This document shows positions 11,497 to 24,749 of a DNA stretch of 64,000 bases, in pieces (position 1 is the stretch's first letter; every line of letters begins with the position of its first letter). Location of the stretch: the NCBI GenBank assembly GCA_948470475.1, contig OX419346.1:19467917-19531916 (forward strand), read 5' to 3'. This stretch comes from Galaxea fascicularis. Taxonomy: Eukaryota; Cnidaria; Anthozoa; Scleractinia; Euphylliidae. A program made the position numbers and the translations under genes. The notes below the pieces were generated by a model. That model was not told where the DNA came from and did not search any database. It was given only the letters and a program-made list of their open reading frames with translations.

Positions 11497-14400
11497 CTAA
11501 CCTTCACTAGTTTCCTGAGCCTCTAGGACGAAGTACTCGGGTTCTTCTTCTTCAATCTTGGCGAAGCCATTACAATCGCACGAATCAGAATTTTCCACCA
11601 TGAGCAGACTTTTTCTCTTTCCCATCTCCTCGTACTCCTCGGGATCCACAAATTCTCCTGACGAACGAACCGAGCATTTTGCCGAAAAGTCTCCGTGCGA
11701 AGTCGTTGAAGATAAACCATCAGCGTTTAATCCCTGGTGGATTCTTATCGCCGTGCAGAAATTTTCTCTTAAGTCAATGTCGTCAACATTTTCGTAATTA
11801 GTGTCCCCGGCGTCGCTTGCACATTCAGGTGTTTGCACTTCAGCACAGTTTTCCTGTTGTTGTTGTTGATCATGATTTGAAGTCGTGTCACCAAGGTCTC
11901 CAATAGATATTTCTATTGTCGCCTGCTGTGATCTACTACGAGAGAGTCGAAACAGTTTGTTGAGTTCTACTGGGTTTGCATAATCATATTCAGAAGTACT
12001 CTCGGGACGGGCAACTCCTTCCATTCTCATGTATCCCGCATCACACTCCTTTGGGCAGGACTGCAAAAGAAACGTTATACTGACGTTACATATTACCCTT
12101 TCTTTGGGCTCTACTTGTCCTGACTAAATGCGATTTATAATTACACGCTAAGCTGAGCCGTCTAGATCGAGTAGGGTTAAGGGGTAACAGTATGCAAGGA
12201 GTTATCTTTAGGGCAACTAGGATGAAAACGGCTGGCACAAGAACATTTTCGATCAATGAATGGCGGTTTACTTCCTTTCATGTGACAGGTTTTGCTTTAT
12301 TCTCAAGATGTTACAAAGGAAAACAACTCTTCTCGGTGTATAACTATAAGGAAGACATTCATAACTTGGTGTATCTGCGTACTCCCTCTTACCAGCGGGT
12401 TTCTCTGCAGAGACAAGGACTGATATACTTTCTGCTGTGCGACATCACATTCTTTTTCTTTGCTAGCATCTGCGGCCGACTCTTCTTTATCACTACATCT
12501 CAGGGAAGGCACCGACTTCACCAGCTTTTGATAAGGGAATACGTCCTCCATAGCGGGCGACCTGGCCGGTATGACACCTGTCCGGCAATCGGGAGAAGAA
12601 GATGACGCCCGCGTGAGAAGTCTTTGGTAAGGAAGGCGTGGTGCTGTAGTATTTGTTGCCTGGTTGTTTGGTGTGGCGTCCCTGCTGTGACCTGGCGACC
12701 AGATGATAAGTTTGTTGTCGTGGCTTCTTTCGTACTTGATATTTCCTGAAAATAAATTATTTCCTCCATTTAAGTGCAAATGCATGAACTTCATAACTCT
12801 AGTATATAATATACGCCCGATACTTTCGAACACTGTAACACTGTACCCTTAAGTTTGGATTTATAGAAAAATTAAGGTTAGAGTGCCACGGGCCGTCATT
12901 TACAACATCCAAAGTCCGCATGCAAGCTGAATTTCCCGAATGTTATAAAGTAAACGCAATGGCAACTGGTGAACCCGCTCGCGGTTGGTGTTGATGTGTA
13001 CGCCATGCCAGACGGTCTGTGAAACTCAACTATTGGCGTGACAGGTTCTGTGGCCTTCTTGTGGGTATGACATAGCTGTTATGCAGTTACATGGGTGTGG
13101 CAGGGGTTTGTCTAACACACCTATGAGCGTTGCAGGGGTACCCTGCAAGGGTGCCTGTGGGCGAGATTGACTTACCAATGGGCACGGCAGTAGGTGTCCT
13201 TCCTCCGTCAACGAGACAAGGATAGTGAACATACTCGTAGTCGTGTAAAGCGGGACACACCTCTGACCCGGACTGCGACTGAGTTTCTACTGTAAGATGA
13301 TGGCGCGAGACTGAAATGCAACAAAAGTCGGAGGTTTGTCGTTTTGTCGTCTGTTTGTTTTGAAACAGTTTATTCACACTAAAACAAAGAGGATAAATGC
13401 TACACAAGAGGTATCTCAAAACAGAGACAGTCGCCGTGATTAGATAGCTCCAGTGGCCTGGTGGCAGACCCGCTAGAAAGAGGAAATAAAGAAAGAAATT
13501 GGGAAAGCGCCGGTGAAAAGACCGCTTGGAGCAAAGGGTACGAGAATAAACGACAGTCTATTTTCCCCTTTCCCTTCTCACCGCCGCACTTCGCGGGGAA
13601 GAATCTGAGTCTTCTTTTTTCTTTCTTTTTTTACTCCTATGTCTTCCCCTAGCGAGGGTTACGACTCAAGAGCTGGGAAAAGTGATTCGTCAACTAGTGA
13701 AAGTAAAACTATCAGAATAAAATATTTCTCGTATCTGCAGTATCTTTCATCGCTGTTCGACTCAAGGACCTCTCATTTTAGGGAAGAGGTTTCTGATATT
13801 GAAGGCTAAACATCAGTGGAAAGGACGAAAAAAGGAAGTTGTTACTTTTTCCTCGCGTTTCTTGTTCAAATAGAGAAGAGTTTGTTTGCACAGGTCAGCA
13901 GGGACTTACATATTAATCCATCCTAAAACATGATTTACGATCCTAAAATCGTTGAAAATGACATTGGTGTCCATTTTGTGGTAGTATCTTTTCCTCTCTA
14001 CGTGTAAGTACGCTATGATCGTTGTTCGTAATCACTATAACGACAATTCTCCAGTGAGGGAGCAAAGTGCACTTCCCAGTCACCGGTGCCGTCAGTTTGC
14101 GTAGGAGGTGCTGGAGAAAAATTGGTGCCTGAAGTGCTATTTAACTTGAGGCTAATGTTTGACATACCTGTCCTAACACGCTTGCGACAATTTTCTCGGC
14201 ATTTTACTAGAATAAAACCACATAGAATAATAACGGCAACCAGGACCACACCAGCGATACCAAGGGACACGATAATCCACAGCTGCCTGCTGCTTGGTTT
14301 AGAAGAACGTCCTGTCGGAGGTGGAGTGGAGTCTGGTGATTCCTGTTGAGCTGCTGTTCCTGCCTATGGAGATCGTCGAAAATAGTAAAATAAGTAACGG

Positions 14401-17400
14401 GGAGGGGAATTACTACGGGTATTCTTAACTCCACAGCAGTGGTTAGAACGTGCAATCCTCAAAGCACGAACCCCCAGCCTGGCAAGGTCGTTACATGCAA
14501 ATACACACAGCCATATCTCCCAGGCAGTGGCGGTCGTTGACAACTGTGTCGTCCTTGTAACGACTTTTCAGCATGGCATAGCCGTCGAACAAACATGCAT
14601 TTGCTCTTAAAGTGCCTGTGAAGGTATTATTATTATTAATTTTTTTTTTTTTGCGTTTTTTCGAAGCTCTTTGTGTCTTGATTACGACATGAAAGGTACT
14701 GCTTTAAGCGGCAGCTCCGCACAGCACATGTTGGGGGTGTGGGTGGGAACGCACTACAGCTCTCCCATGGCATGGCTGGGATAAGCATGAAACCCGATTA
14801 GAACATGCGCACTGGCCTGGTCATTGGGAGCAGTAAATTAATCTTTTTATCCCAACTTTTGTAGGAGCCTTGTACCTCACAAGTCAGTGCCCATAGAATG
14901 CCTGCAAAAATATGGAAAACATATGAGAATTCTCTGAATTCTCTTACCTGAACGGTCTTTTCTATGCTTGTGGAAGCTACTCCACTAATTGGAGGCAAAC
15001 TCGGCGGAACTTCGTTATCTAAATTTAATAGAAATGAAACATAAAATCGTGTGAACCGAGAATTGAAAATATCTGAACAATTAGAAACACACTTTCATCT
15101 TTGTATCGAACGGCTACGAGGCAGTCCTTGCATGGGGGAGAGGGCGGGTTGAGCAATAAACAGCGTATTCATCGACGAGTGAACTACATTATATTTCAGG
15201 GCGGGCTGCAAAACAAAACAGAAATACACCTTGTTGTAAACGGATGATCTGTTAACAAGTGCATACAGACCGAAATGTACTGGAATGCCAGAAATTCGCC
15301 TTGTATTTCACGTTCTAGGTCGTTAGAACTCAATTGCAATACTATAGAATTTTAGCACTTTTGGGTCGCTGAGTGACTCCGGAGTATTACTTCGTTCGAG
15401 CGAACTATGCGAAAAGACTCAACTGAAGCTTTCTACTTAAACATTTTGAGTTAAAACGGGGACGAATTCAGGAAAGGAAAGGAAAGGGACCTTCATTGAA
15501 TCCAAACGATGTTTTCATCCACGAGACTACGAATCTAATGAAGGTACGATTCTAATAACTATTACCACTTATGTTCCTTGAGGTCGCAGCCAGTGTAATG
15601 CTTACTATTGAGGAAAAGAATTTCGTTCAACCCCTTATAATTATACTAATTATACATGTGCGTTACTCGCACAATTTATTTGTCACAGACAAATTTGAAG
15701 GCGGAAAATTTATTTCATTATGCATGTCTAATGTATGGGGCTTTGCGGCAGTCATACCGCTCAAATACTATTTAACAACGGAAAGCACTAAAGAAACGGC
15801 TTTTGTCATTAATGTTACGTAATCTTGGCCCTTTATTTGGCCTGGCGTTATAAGACTAAGACATGAGGGAATATAATGTGTAAATCAAACAAGGAATTTA
15901 TTATACAAAACTTAACGGCTTTAAAGCAATAAGAGTGGGTTTGGTTTGGTGCTTTTTTTTCGGTTGGTAGTGGTACTTACAAATGTGAGTGCCTTTGGCC
16001 TTGAGCATGACACAACGATCATCCGTTTTCATTCCATTAGTACAACGAATCATCACCTTTATGAGGAGTCCTTTGTAAAATGGCTCAAGATTTCCATCCC
16101 ACTGAAGAAGCAGGAAAATGATTAGGTTAGCACTCAACTGATCATTTTTTTTTCCTACATCAACACTGAGAGAACAGTACTTTAGGAAAGTACTGCTAAG
16201 TGGTTTTCGTTTAAATGGTAACATTTTAGGATTTCATCCACAGACTCTTCACAGCATAATAAACAGCATCACAGGAAAGTACTGTTCAGTAGCTTTCATT
16301 TAAGTGATCACACTGAGTTAAGGGCGCCATCCTAACTCAAAAGTGATAATGACCTAACCTTCCTTGGTAGTAACGATGGAGTGACGAAGTATATCAATTT
16401 CTTTGAGTTATTATCTACCTACTAGTAAGTAGTAATCATAGATCAGGAATACGTTCGAGTATCCATTGCTGTGGTAGTCAGATGTGTGTGGGGACAGATG
16501 TGATAATGATCGAGACACGTCGAACGCAATAAAGCGTAAAGTGTACTTACTGTCAAGAATGTTTGATGCCCCTTTTTCAGTTCTGATCCATTTCCGTTTC
16601 CTCCAGACGTGACAGAAAAAGTATTTGATGACGAAACTGAAACCCAAGACGTATTAACATAGAATTCCCATCTAGAAATCTGAAATTGCTCACAGAGGCC
16701 GTCCGATTTCATTCTGGTTTTTCCGCTTGTATAGAGATCCAAGACCTCCAGCTGCTGAGCGTCGGTGATGTAAAAGTCGCAAATATCTGCCAAAACAAAA
16801 ATGGATAAAAAAAAATGTTGTGAAGCCACTTCTACAAAATTCCTCCTTTTCTCATCCTTTTTCAACTGCCCTCTTTCAATGTTTATTGATAGCCCGCTAC
16901 CTTTAGGATAAAAACTAGTTATTTTGTAGGGACACATTTCATTTGCCAGTCCTCCAGTAACGTACTATAAGGCCCAGTGAAGGGTTTGTTCCATTAAATT
17001 TTGTGTATTAGTTTACGAGGAAATTTGTTTCGATTTAATCTACTGACACTGCTGTTTTCTTGTAATCATGGTGAACATAATTTATAATAAACGGTTGCCC
17101 ATCCAATCTGAAGTCAGTTGAGGACCGAAAAAATAAAAGGACAACAACAACAACAACAACAACTAAAAAGTAGGTACGTGTTAATCAGTTTAGTTGAAGA
17201 GTTTTCGGATTCAGCAGGAGGTTATTTCGAAGGACGTATTTATAAGTACAAACGTTAATCCATCGATTCCGGAAAATTTGGTTTTAACGTGTCACGGGCC
17301 TTATTCCAAACCAGCTCCAAGTCAGTTTAAAATTTTGTTGAAGAATTCCCTTAGCTTAGAAAAGCGTTCAGATTGAAGAGGCTAGATAAAGGGCAGGTCC

Positions 17401-18655
17401 ACAAACTCTGCCGTGACCAGCCAAGTATATATATTAAAAAAGCTGGCTGTCTTCTGTAATTGTTCTACAATCCAGTAGCGGCAGTTAACAATGGTTAAAA
17501 TAGGAAGGACGCTGATGATTCATGCGAGCAATAGAAAGCGGCATTGTCCTACGAGAGGCGGGGCACCGTTGTTCACTTAATTCTTTCGCCAAGTAACTGT
17601 CACGCTGAAAGTAATTTTTTAATCCAGCACAGGAAGCCGCTTAAGTTTTCTAAAGGTCGTTCAGATTTTCCGGCTACGAAATAATTCACTATTTCTAGTT
17701 ATCAACATGATACGATTCATCAGTATGATAACAAAATGTTTAGGATTTTCGACCAGTGGCTAGCTCTACAACTGGCTTCGTTTTGGCATATTTGTTTCGA
17801 GCAGTGTGGTCACTTAATCTTTACACGAGAAGCACGTCCGTTAACACAGGAACACGAAGAAAAGATAGCTTAGAAGTTAACAACTAACGTCACGTTTTAT
17901 CAGTACTGTGTAGTTTGTTTCGCCCCCAGTAAGGGTAATAACTCAAACCAAAAGGTACCAACTTTTTCTATGTTATTGCCTTGACTGGTTTTGTCTTGAG
18001 CCCAGCTGATATTAGCTATGCCTTGCAGATGAGGGGTAATAAGGCCCGTCAAGTAGCTAGCTGTCCATGGGTGCTTAAATACTCGGGCTCACACTTTATT
18101 TGGTAGATCCTTTTTCTTGGATAATGCCCGCTATCATGTGGCCATGCCTAGTGCCCTGTGTGTGGCTTTCAACATATCTAGACACATTTATCTATGAGGT
18201 ATTCTTGTCACACTAAGCCGCATCCCACAAGCTCCACATTTTCATTGCTGGTTTTGTCTTTCGTCTGGTGAAATTGGGTTCAGGTACGTACAAATGACAA
18301 CAATATATTGCCTACCTCCGTTTGAATCTTTCATGACCTCCAAATCCTTAACACAACTCTGCTGTCCCATCTTGGTGTTGTAAAAAGTAGGTTTTTTGGC
18401 CTTACTGCAATAACACGAACATTTGGCAGGCCTGTTTTTTCTACGAGCAGTATCACCGTTAAGAAGACCTCCATACTCCTCGCAAATTCGATTATCGCAA
18501 ACTGAATTGTTCAGTGTGTGTACCACAAAAACATCTCCACTGTTTCTTTTGCGTGTTACGCTTACAAGTTTAGGCGAAAATCCATCCACTATCGTAATAT
18601 GAACTATAAATATCAGACTGCAATAACTGATTCTACGAAGATATTCCCAAGCCAT
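11497..18655 (-). CDS. Receptor-array gene b: type I membrane receptor with tyrosine-rich tail (671 aa model)
   Basis: Exons: 18316-18655, 16551-16786, 15981-16101, 14948-15018, 14168-14363, 13176-13310, 12393-12745, 11497-12060. All junctions are GT-AG and phases agree throughout. Order: signal peptide (ATG at 18655, MAWEYLRRISYCSLIFIV), six-cysteine domain with CSCYC, D2 (to residue 192), D3 (to 232), a short Pro/Ser stalk, membrane helix at about 284-309, then about 360 cytoplasmic residues. The tail carries VHYPCL and LPYQRL, both fitting the ITIM pattern, plus YQKL, YQSL, YMRM (a PI3-kinase-type YxxM), YENV (a GRB2-type YxN) and a C-terminal YFVLE. The third D2 cysteine and the final D3 cysteine are both missing, as in gene a. 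A retained intron after the membrane exon would give a short-tail form. Role inferred: cell-surface recognition with inhibitory signalling. Confidence 0.8.
14013..14363 (-). CDS. Alternative 3' end of gene b: membrane exon read through to a stop
   Basis: If the ACAG|GTATGT donor at 14167 is not used, the frame stays open for 51 further codons to TAG at 14013-14015. That gives a short tail (NSTSGTNFSPAPPTQ, then DWEVHFAPSLENC) ending RYSDYEQRS, with no YxxL motif. The amino-acid make-up looks coding rather than intronic. It may be a real signalling-poor isoform or a lucky open intron. Confidence 0.35.
   Translation of the reverse strand, partial: AGTAAQQESPDSTPPPTGRSSKPSSRQLWIIVSLGIAGVVLVAVIILCGFILVKCRENCRKRVRTGMSNISLKLNSTSGTNFSPAPPTQTDGTGDWEVHFAPSLENCRYSDYEQRS
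16183..16313 (-). repeat. Diverged copies of the gene a 106-bp repeat, inside gene b
   Basis: On the minus strand this reads ATGAAAGCTACTGAACAGTA, CTTTCCTGTGATGCTGTTTA and GAGTCTGTGGATGAAATCCT, followed by a second partial unit. That is the repeat of 4990-5600. It lies in the gene b introns flanking D3. Confidence 0.75.
17141..17163. repeat. (AAC)n microsatellite
   Basis: Short AAC trinucleotide run in intron 1 of gene b. Confidence 0.85.
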
Positions 18656-21135
18656 TTTTTCGATGATGATGGTCAAGTCACTGCACCGCCAAACCAACTA
18701 CCCAAGCGCTCTTTGTTTCGTTGTTATAAATAAACATTTTTTCATTACTAATTCCTTTTGTATGAGAATTATGAAGACAGGAAACGAAGAGACAAGTTCA
18801 ATTTAACGCCCAAACCACGACATTGTCTGACCTTTCCGATCTTGATTTGTCAATAAACAGTAATTAATAGCTATATTTATAGGATATGACAATCAGGATC
18901 CATGACTGAACAAGGTTATAAAAACTCGTTTTTACAAAAAAGCAAAAATGAAAAGAGAAATTGACAGAAAAAAAGCATTATAAGTAGCTTCACAGTACTA
19001 TTTTCTCTCTGAATAATTATGTTTGAGAGTAATTCTTGTCTCTCTTGACTCCCATCTTCATATAGTGACGTACTTCCTTCGTAATTAACTTGAGAGCATT
19101 CAGAAATTGCCATATCTTTTTGCACACTGAAATAGCAGCTATATCCTGGGTTTTACCCAAAATTGTTTAAGAGATTTTAAATAAAGCGATCGGCTGGCAC
19201 GGATCGATTTTCCGAATAAAACTGTGGGGAACTCGATTACCCAGATCGATTCAGCGACCAGGTTTGAAAAGCAACCATAACTGGCGAATCGAAGCCCACC
19301 AGGGAGTAAGGGAGTGACAACACATGGGGTTATCTATGTGTCAATTATAATATTGAACCCTTTGAGGGATCGATCTAGATAAGGCCGGTAATGTTACGGT
19401 ATATTTGGCCCGCGCCCGGCGCTGTTCAAAGCGGAAGTCGCATAACGGGAACAGCGTGATAAAATGTACACGAGACTATAGTACTCCCACGCGGACCCGG
19501 AAGGTGTGTATTATGGTGACCAGTTGGTATGGTGACGAGAAAACACGAGCATATGCTTCAAGGCCCAGGGTGTTGTCATTCGCTTTATGGTAAGTCGGCG
19601 TTCGTCTTATGGCCAAACTGTAGGGATGCCTTAGACAAGTATAAAGGGTTTTTTCATGACATCAAGGCGGCCATGTTGGTGGACCAAAACAAAGAAACGG
19701 CGGCCATAATGGTGTACCAGGCTAACCTGGTCACGTGACTTAAAACGCTCTATACCAAGCCTTCTCACGATCTCAGGGTAGCTAGTTAACACGCTGGAAC
19801 TCTGTCTTGCACCCGATGGTTTCTATCGATTGAATCAACAGAAATCTCGAACTCGTAAAGAAATACCTTAGACTCTGTAGAATAATCATTGTACCCCATA
19901 TCAAGAATTGAGACAAGAACATTTGCGCACATGGACATTATAAACTGCGCGGTTTTTATGTTGTTAGTTTTGGGTTGCCTGTGCTTACGAGCCCACGATT
20001 GTAGTCAGTGGTATAACTATATAATGTATAACCCGTTACAGGCTCGTTAAACTGAGCCGCCATGGTTTCGTGTGTTGTACGCTGGTACGAGATTAGCTGA
20101 TTAAAGCTTTGAGTTTAACAGGCAATCGTCTCCTTGCATCACAACAGACTCTTATAGTCGTATGGTTTACTCTCTCATGACATACTGGGGAGCCAAAATC
20201 CTGAGAGAGACTAACGTGGAAATTACGTTTACTTTGTTCGGGGGTGGTTTAAAGCATTTCAAAATGGGATACATTATTGGATTAACTCGAAAAAGAGAAT
20301 TAGAACTGGAATCAGTAGCTCTACTTATGACTGGGATCGATAGGGCATATGCCCACTCCCACTCATTGGGGTAAAATTTAGAAGCAGTTGTAACAATTGC
20401 GTCCCATAAGTATTTTTGCCTCCTAAAAAGTGTTATTTTTAAGGTATCAAGAAGGTAAATTTAAAGTTGATTTATTTTCCAATCTATACTATTTTCAAAT
20501 AAACGATAAAAGTCAATTTCCATTTACAAAAGATAGAGCACGTGTGTGAAAAAATATATGGCTAACAATGGGGAAACTTTAATTTAATATGCTGCTTGTA
20601 CGATCTTTCATTAAATCTGTGAATCTTTACTCATCCCTCAGTTCAATGAAAATCGCTGCTTGATGATTCCAAAAACGATCGACATAAACGTTTTCGTCAA
20701 GTCTCTAAATCGTGCCGAGTTTCATTTTGAAGCACTTTTACAATCCCTTTTGCTTGAAACTTCGCAGTTAAACAGTTTCACTTTACTGAGAAATGATATG
20801 AGATGAAGGGTGGCATCTCTACCGTAATTCAACGAATACAACTAATAGCAATACGAGAGGGTGGCATCTCAAAGAAGGCCTGTTTGCGGAGAAAAAGAAA
20901 GTATTTAATTTCTCCGGGAATCCGGCGGATATTGCCGGCAGGGATACGTGTAATATCAGTCTGGAGCCGCAGGAAAAAGAGGGAGATTTGAAGTATTCTG
21001 CTGAGTCTCAACAAAAATATCAGCAGAATATTCCAGATTTCCAGCAGGACTTAATTTTCAGAACGTGTTGCCCAAACAACGTTGCTTAGAGTCCCCCCCC
21101 CCCCCACCCCACCGCCTCCCCCTATGCGTGGCAGT
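18656..21135. other. Intergenic region between gene b and the sugar transporter
   Basis: No gene seen. It contains a GGCGGCCATGTTGGTG-type dispersed repeat near 19668-19725 that recurs near 31970-32025. It also has a small direct duplication near 20809-20870 (GGGTGGCATCTC twice) and a C-run near 21092-21104. Confidence 0.5.
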
Positions 21136-23654
21136 TCAAGGCGGCAGTGATTGGAAGCTTGACTCAATCTCTTCCAGTGATCTTCCCTTCGTCTCAGGAA
21201 CAAGAAGGACGACAAAAGCACACGCTACGCAACTCAGTCCCGCATAAAACCAACACACTCCTTGATCCTTAATCGTAGAATCAAGTGTGAAGTAGGTCTT
21301 GGTGACTAAAAAGAGTGCCACCCAGCATGCAAGAGAGGAAAGGCCCGTGCCCAGCCCACGCGCTCTCAGAGGAATTATCTCGGCCATGACTATCCAAGGT
21401 ATCGGGCCCCATGCCAAGGAGTAGAAAAAACAAAATAACACAGAGCAGAGTATGGACAGCCAGGAAATATGCGCAACCGATTCGTAAATTTCAAAATAAA
21501 CGCCCAGTCCTATTAGAGATATTGCCATTCCCAGTGCCGAAGTCCAAAGTAGAGGGTACCTTCCAACTCGATCCACGAGAAAACAGGTTAACAAATTCCC
21601 GATAAGTTGTACTCCTGTCAGGGGTAGTGAAGCCAGTTTAGCGTCACTTACTCCAGCTGTGGAGAAAATCTCAGCAGCATTAAACAGCACAGCGTTGATT
21701 CCGCAGAATTGTTGGAAAGATAACAATCCAACACTAAGCATCAATGGTTTCATGACCGGAGAGGTGAAAAATTCTTGGTACGACATTTGCTGATGGTTTT
21801 CTGAAATGGGAGAAAAAATATATATCTAAGGGTCATAAAAAATCAGCAAAGAAATGCTTATAAAGTTCCAAACAGGTACCGGCTATTAACATACTTCAAG
21901 AAACATTATTGAAGTAGCTTTATAGTTGAAGTTCTATATCTTGGGGTCAATATTTAGGTTAAATTGAAATTTAAACATGTTTTGTACAAAGACTAATCAG
22001 AACTTTGAGAGCGTTACATCAGGGAAAATATTGAAAATAGAACAAAACCTAATCGGTTTAAATTGGTCTTAGCTTGGAATGAAACCTTACAGACAAGTGA
22101 CTTGTTTGAGGTTGACATTCGTTTCCAGTGACTACCGTGTCCATGGAGAGTTCTCTACAGTTTCACTCTGCCAAAAGTGCTTTCAAACACGTATGTGCCT
22201 TGTTCAACACCAAAACTTGGCAACATTCATGTTGCCTCTTTTAATCGAAACAGATTCAAAACTAGTAAACTAAAAATTTGTAACTCGTGTAATATTGTGT
22301 TAACTGCCTTTTTACCTAATGATGTCTCAGTGGCGAGGCATTCTTCTTGGATACCAAACTGCGTTTCTCGTAACCATAGCAACGACTTTAAGGCGTCGCT
22401 TTTCCGTTTTTTCTCAAGGTACCATCGTGGACTCTCTGGCATCCATACCATTAGCAGTAGCACAAGAGCGGGTGGAATACAGCCCAATAAGGAAAACCAC
22501 TTATAGGCAAACAGATATCCTGCACAATAAGCCAATATCATGCCTGTGGTTACAGATAACATATTCAGTGAGCCAAGTCTTCCGCGAAGGTAAGCGGGTG
22601 AAATTTCGGTTATATACACCTACGAAACAGAAAAAAAGTATCAATTAGTTGTTTAAAAGATCTCTTGTAAGTAGTACGTGGTCGTCATACAGACGCCCGT
22701 TCATTCGGTTTGATTCATACGTGTGGCACCGCACGGTATCCGTATGGTCAACGCCACCAACACCTAGACGGCCTCACCAATATGGAGCTTTCTTAGGACC
22801 AAAAGTTAGTCACAAGAAAAAATATGCTTTTGTTGCGTTTATGAAGTAAAAGACGGGACGTGATGAAGGTTTGGGAAACTAACCAGAACCATAATTTGAA
22901 AAAGTGATGACGGAAATGAAAAGAGTGTAAAACAACAACTCCCAACCCTTGCCATTCTGTGTCGTTGGCTTGACCCTTGCATCTGCCAAACCAAACAGAA
23001 AGCAAGTCTTGTTTCTTGAGACTACTGGAGCAAATTTTGTTGAGACCACGGATTTCTGCGTTTGAGTTTCGATGCTCTGCACCACAATTCATCCAGTTTG
23101 TTATGTAAAAGCTGGGTCGTAACAATGTATATGGCAACAGGGGCCACAACCCCGGGATCTGGGATCACAAGTCATGGATCAGATTCAGCAAAATTTAGTG
23201 GGATCAGGGATCAGACTTTGTCACGTTTTAGGGATCAGGGATCAGAATTTTGGGTCAAAAAATAGGATCGCTGACGAAAGAGTATACCTTGTTACGACAC
23301 TGTAAAACGGTAAACAACACTTTCAAGTTACTTACTGCAACCGCTAATGTCTCCATACCACAACCCACACCAGTAATAACTCTGCCACAGTAAAGCATAA
23401 AACGGTTCTTAGCGAAAAACAGCAAAATCCAGCCCAGTTCCAAAGGTATTGCTCCAAGGATGATGGTGAGTTTACGGCCTATTAAATCTACCGCGGAACC
23501 CGCGATCAAGCATCCAAATAAGGCACCAATAGCAATCAAAGACTGTATTAAAAGGAAATACAGTACAGGGAGTTAGCGCATAACATATCTCTTCTTCCAT
23601 ACGGGTTATTATTTTGCAGCCACAATAATGATGATGATGATGATGATGATGATG

Positions 23655-23698
<44 letters not shown>

Positions 23699-24749
23699 TG
23701 TCATTTCTCTCGTTCAATGAAAAACGACTTCGTTAATTTTTTTTATATATATCAAATAACTAATAAACTCTATATAATTAAATCCTAATAAAAACTTAAT
23801 TAAAAAGGTGAGTCTTCAGTAAATAATAATGATAATAATAATAATAATAATAATAATGATGATGATGATGATGATGATGATAATGAGGAGGATAATGGTG
23901 ATAATGCTGATGACGATGGCGATGACGGCGATGATGATGATAGGATCATAATAATGATAATCATGACGATAATAATATAATAGTTGTAATAATAATAATT
24001 AAGATGGACAGGGAACTAAACTATCTCTGAGCACGCCTTTTGCTGAAGCGTTTACCCTCAGTGAGTAATACCACCATGTCATCTCTACATATAATACGAG
24101 GTCAACAATAGAAGTGATCAGAAAAGGCAAAATTATTGATCACAATCGGAAACGTAGCTTGAGAGCGTCATTATACTACACCTACCATAACAACTCATTT
24201 CATTTTTCCCTTGTTCTTTAAATATGGTATCCAAGTGCGGTTTTTCAGCAAGAATACCTGTGATTTGCCCAAGAAACTAAAAACCTTGTCGTATACAGAA
24301 TGTTCTGCTCTAAAGCCTGAAATGAGCTTTTAAGATATTTAAGAGTATCTTGAATTTGTCAAAATACGGCTTGGTCTTACAACCCGTCGTGACCGGCCTA
24401 AGATTTTGTTCTGTTAGCAATATAAATCCTGAGCACTGTGCACAGATAAGTGACAAAAATTGGCTAGTTAATATTGTTAGTCTTTTATATAGAACTACAA
24501 GCTATTTGCCCGTGACCTTACCGAAAACCAGGATCTCTGTGAACTGTTCAAACGAATTGCAAGATTCGAGGCTGACTTTAAATCAAAAGATGCCGGCGAT
24601 GAATATCCCAAACAATATCCGAAGCTCAGGGTCCCAAGAACGGCGATGGATGTTGCCAAAAGCGATCGTCTACCACTGCTTCCCGTGGGAAGTAGGCGAA
24701 TTCGCTCGGAATGTGACGACGTCGCGTTATCGTCTTCGTCTGTGTCCAT
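21136..24749 (-). CDS. Facilitated sugar transporter, SLC2A6/SLC2A8 (GLUT6/8, Tret1-like) family, 467 aa
   Basis: Exons 24522-24749, 23336-23542, 22316-22619 and 21136-21800, all GT-AG, phases 0, 0, 1, stop TGA. The 467-residue product is the usual size for a 12-helix major facilitator sugar porter. Family marks: GRK in the helix 2-3 loop (DLIGRKLT), PESPRWYLEKK before the central loop, QQFCGINAVLF in helix 7, DRVGRYPLL, GPIPWI in helix 10 and the C-terminal VPETKGRSLEEIE. The cytoplasmic N-terminus has ERIRLL, which fits the [DE]xxxL[LI] sorting signal; GLUT6 and GLUT8 are held in endosomal or lysosomal membranes by such dileucines. Hexose (or trehalose) facilitated transport is the expected role; substrate cannot be told. 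The start is the first ATG in frame, at 24749. Intron 1 holds long ATG/ATT microsatellites. Confidence 0.93.
23626..23698. repeat. (ATG)n(ATA)n microsatellite
   Basis: ATG then AAT/ATA trinucleotide runs in intron 1 of the transporter gene. Confidence 0.9.
23821..23990. repeat. Degenerate (ATA/ATG)n microsatellite
   Basis: Second trinucleotide-rich tract of the same composition, partly degenerate, in the same intron. Confidence 0.85.
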
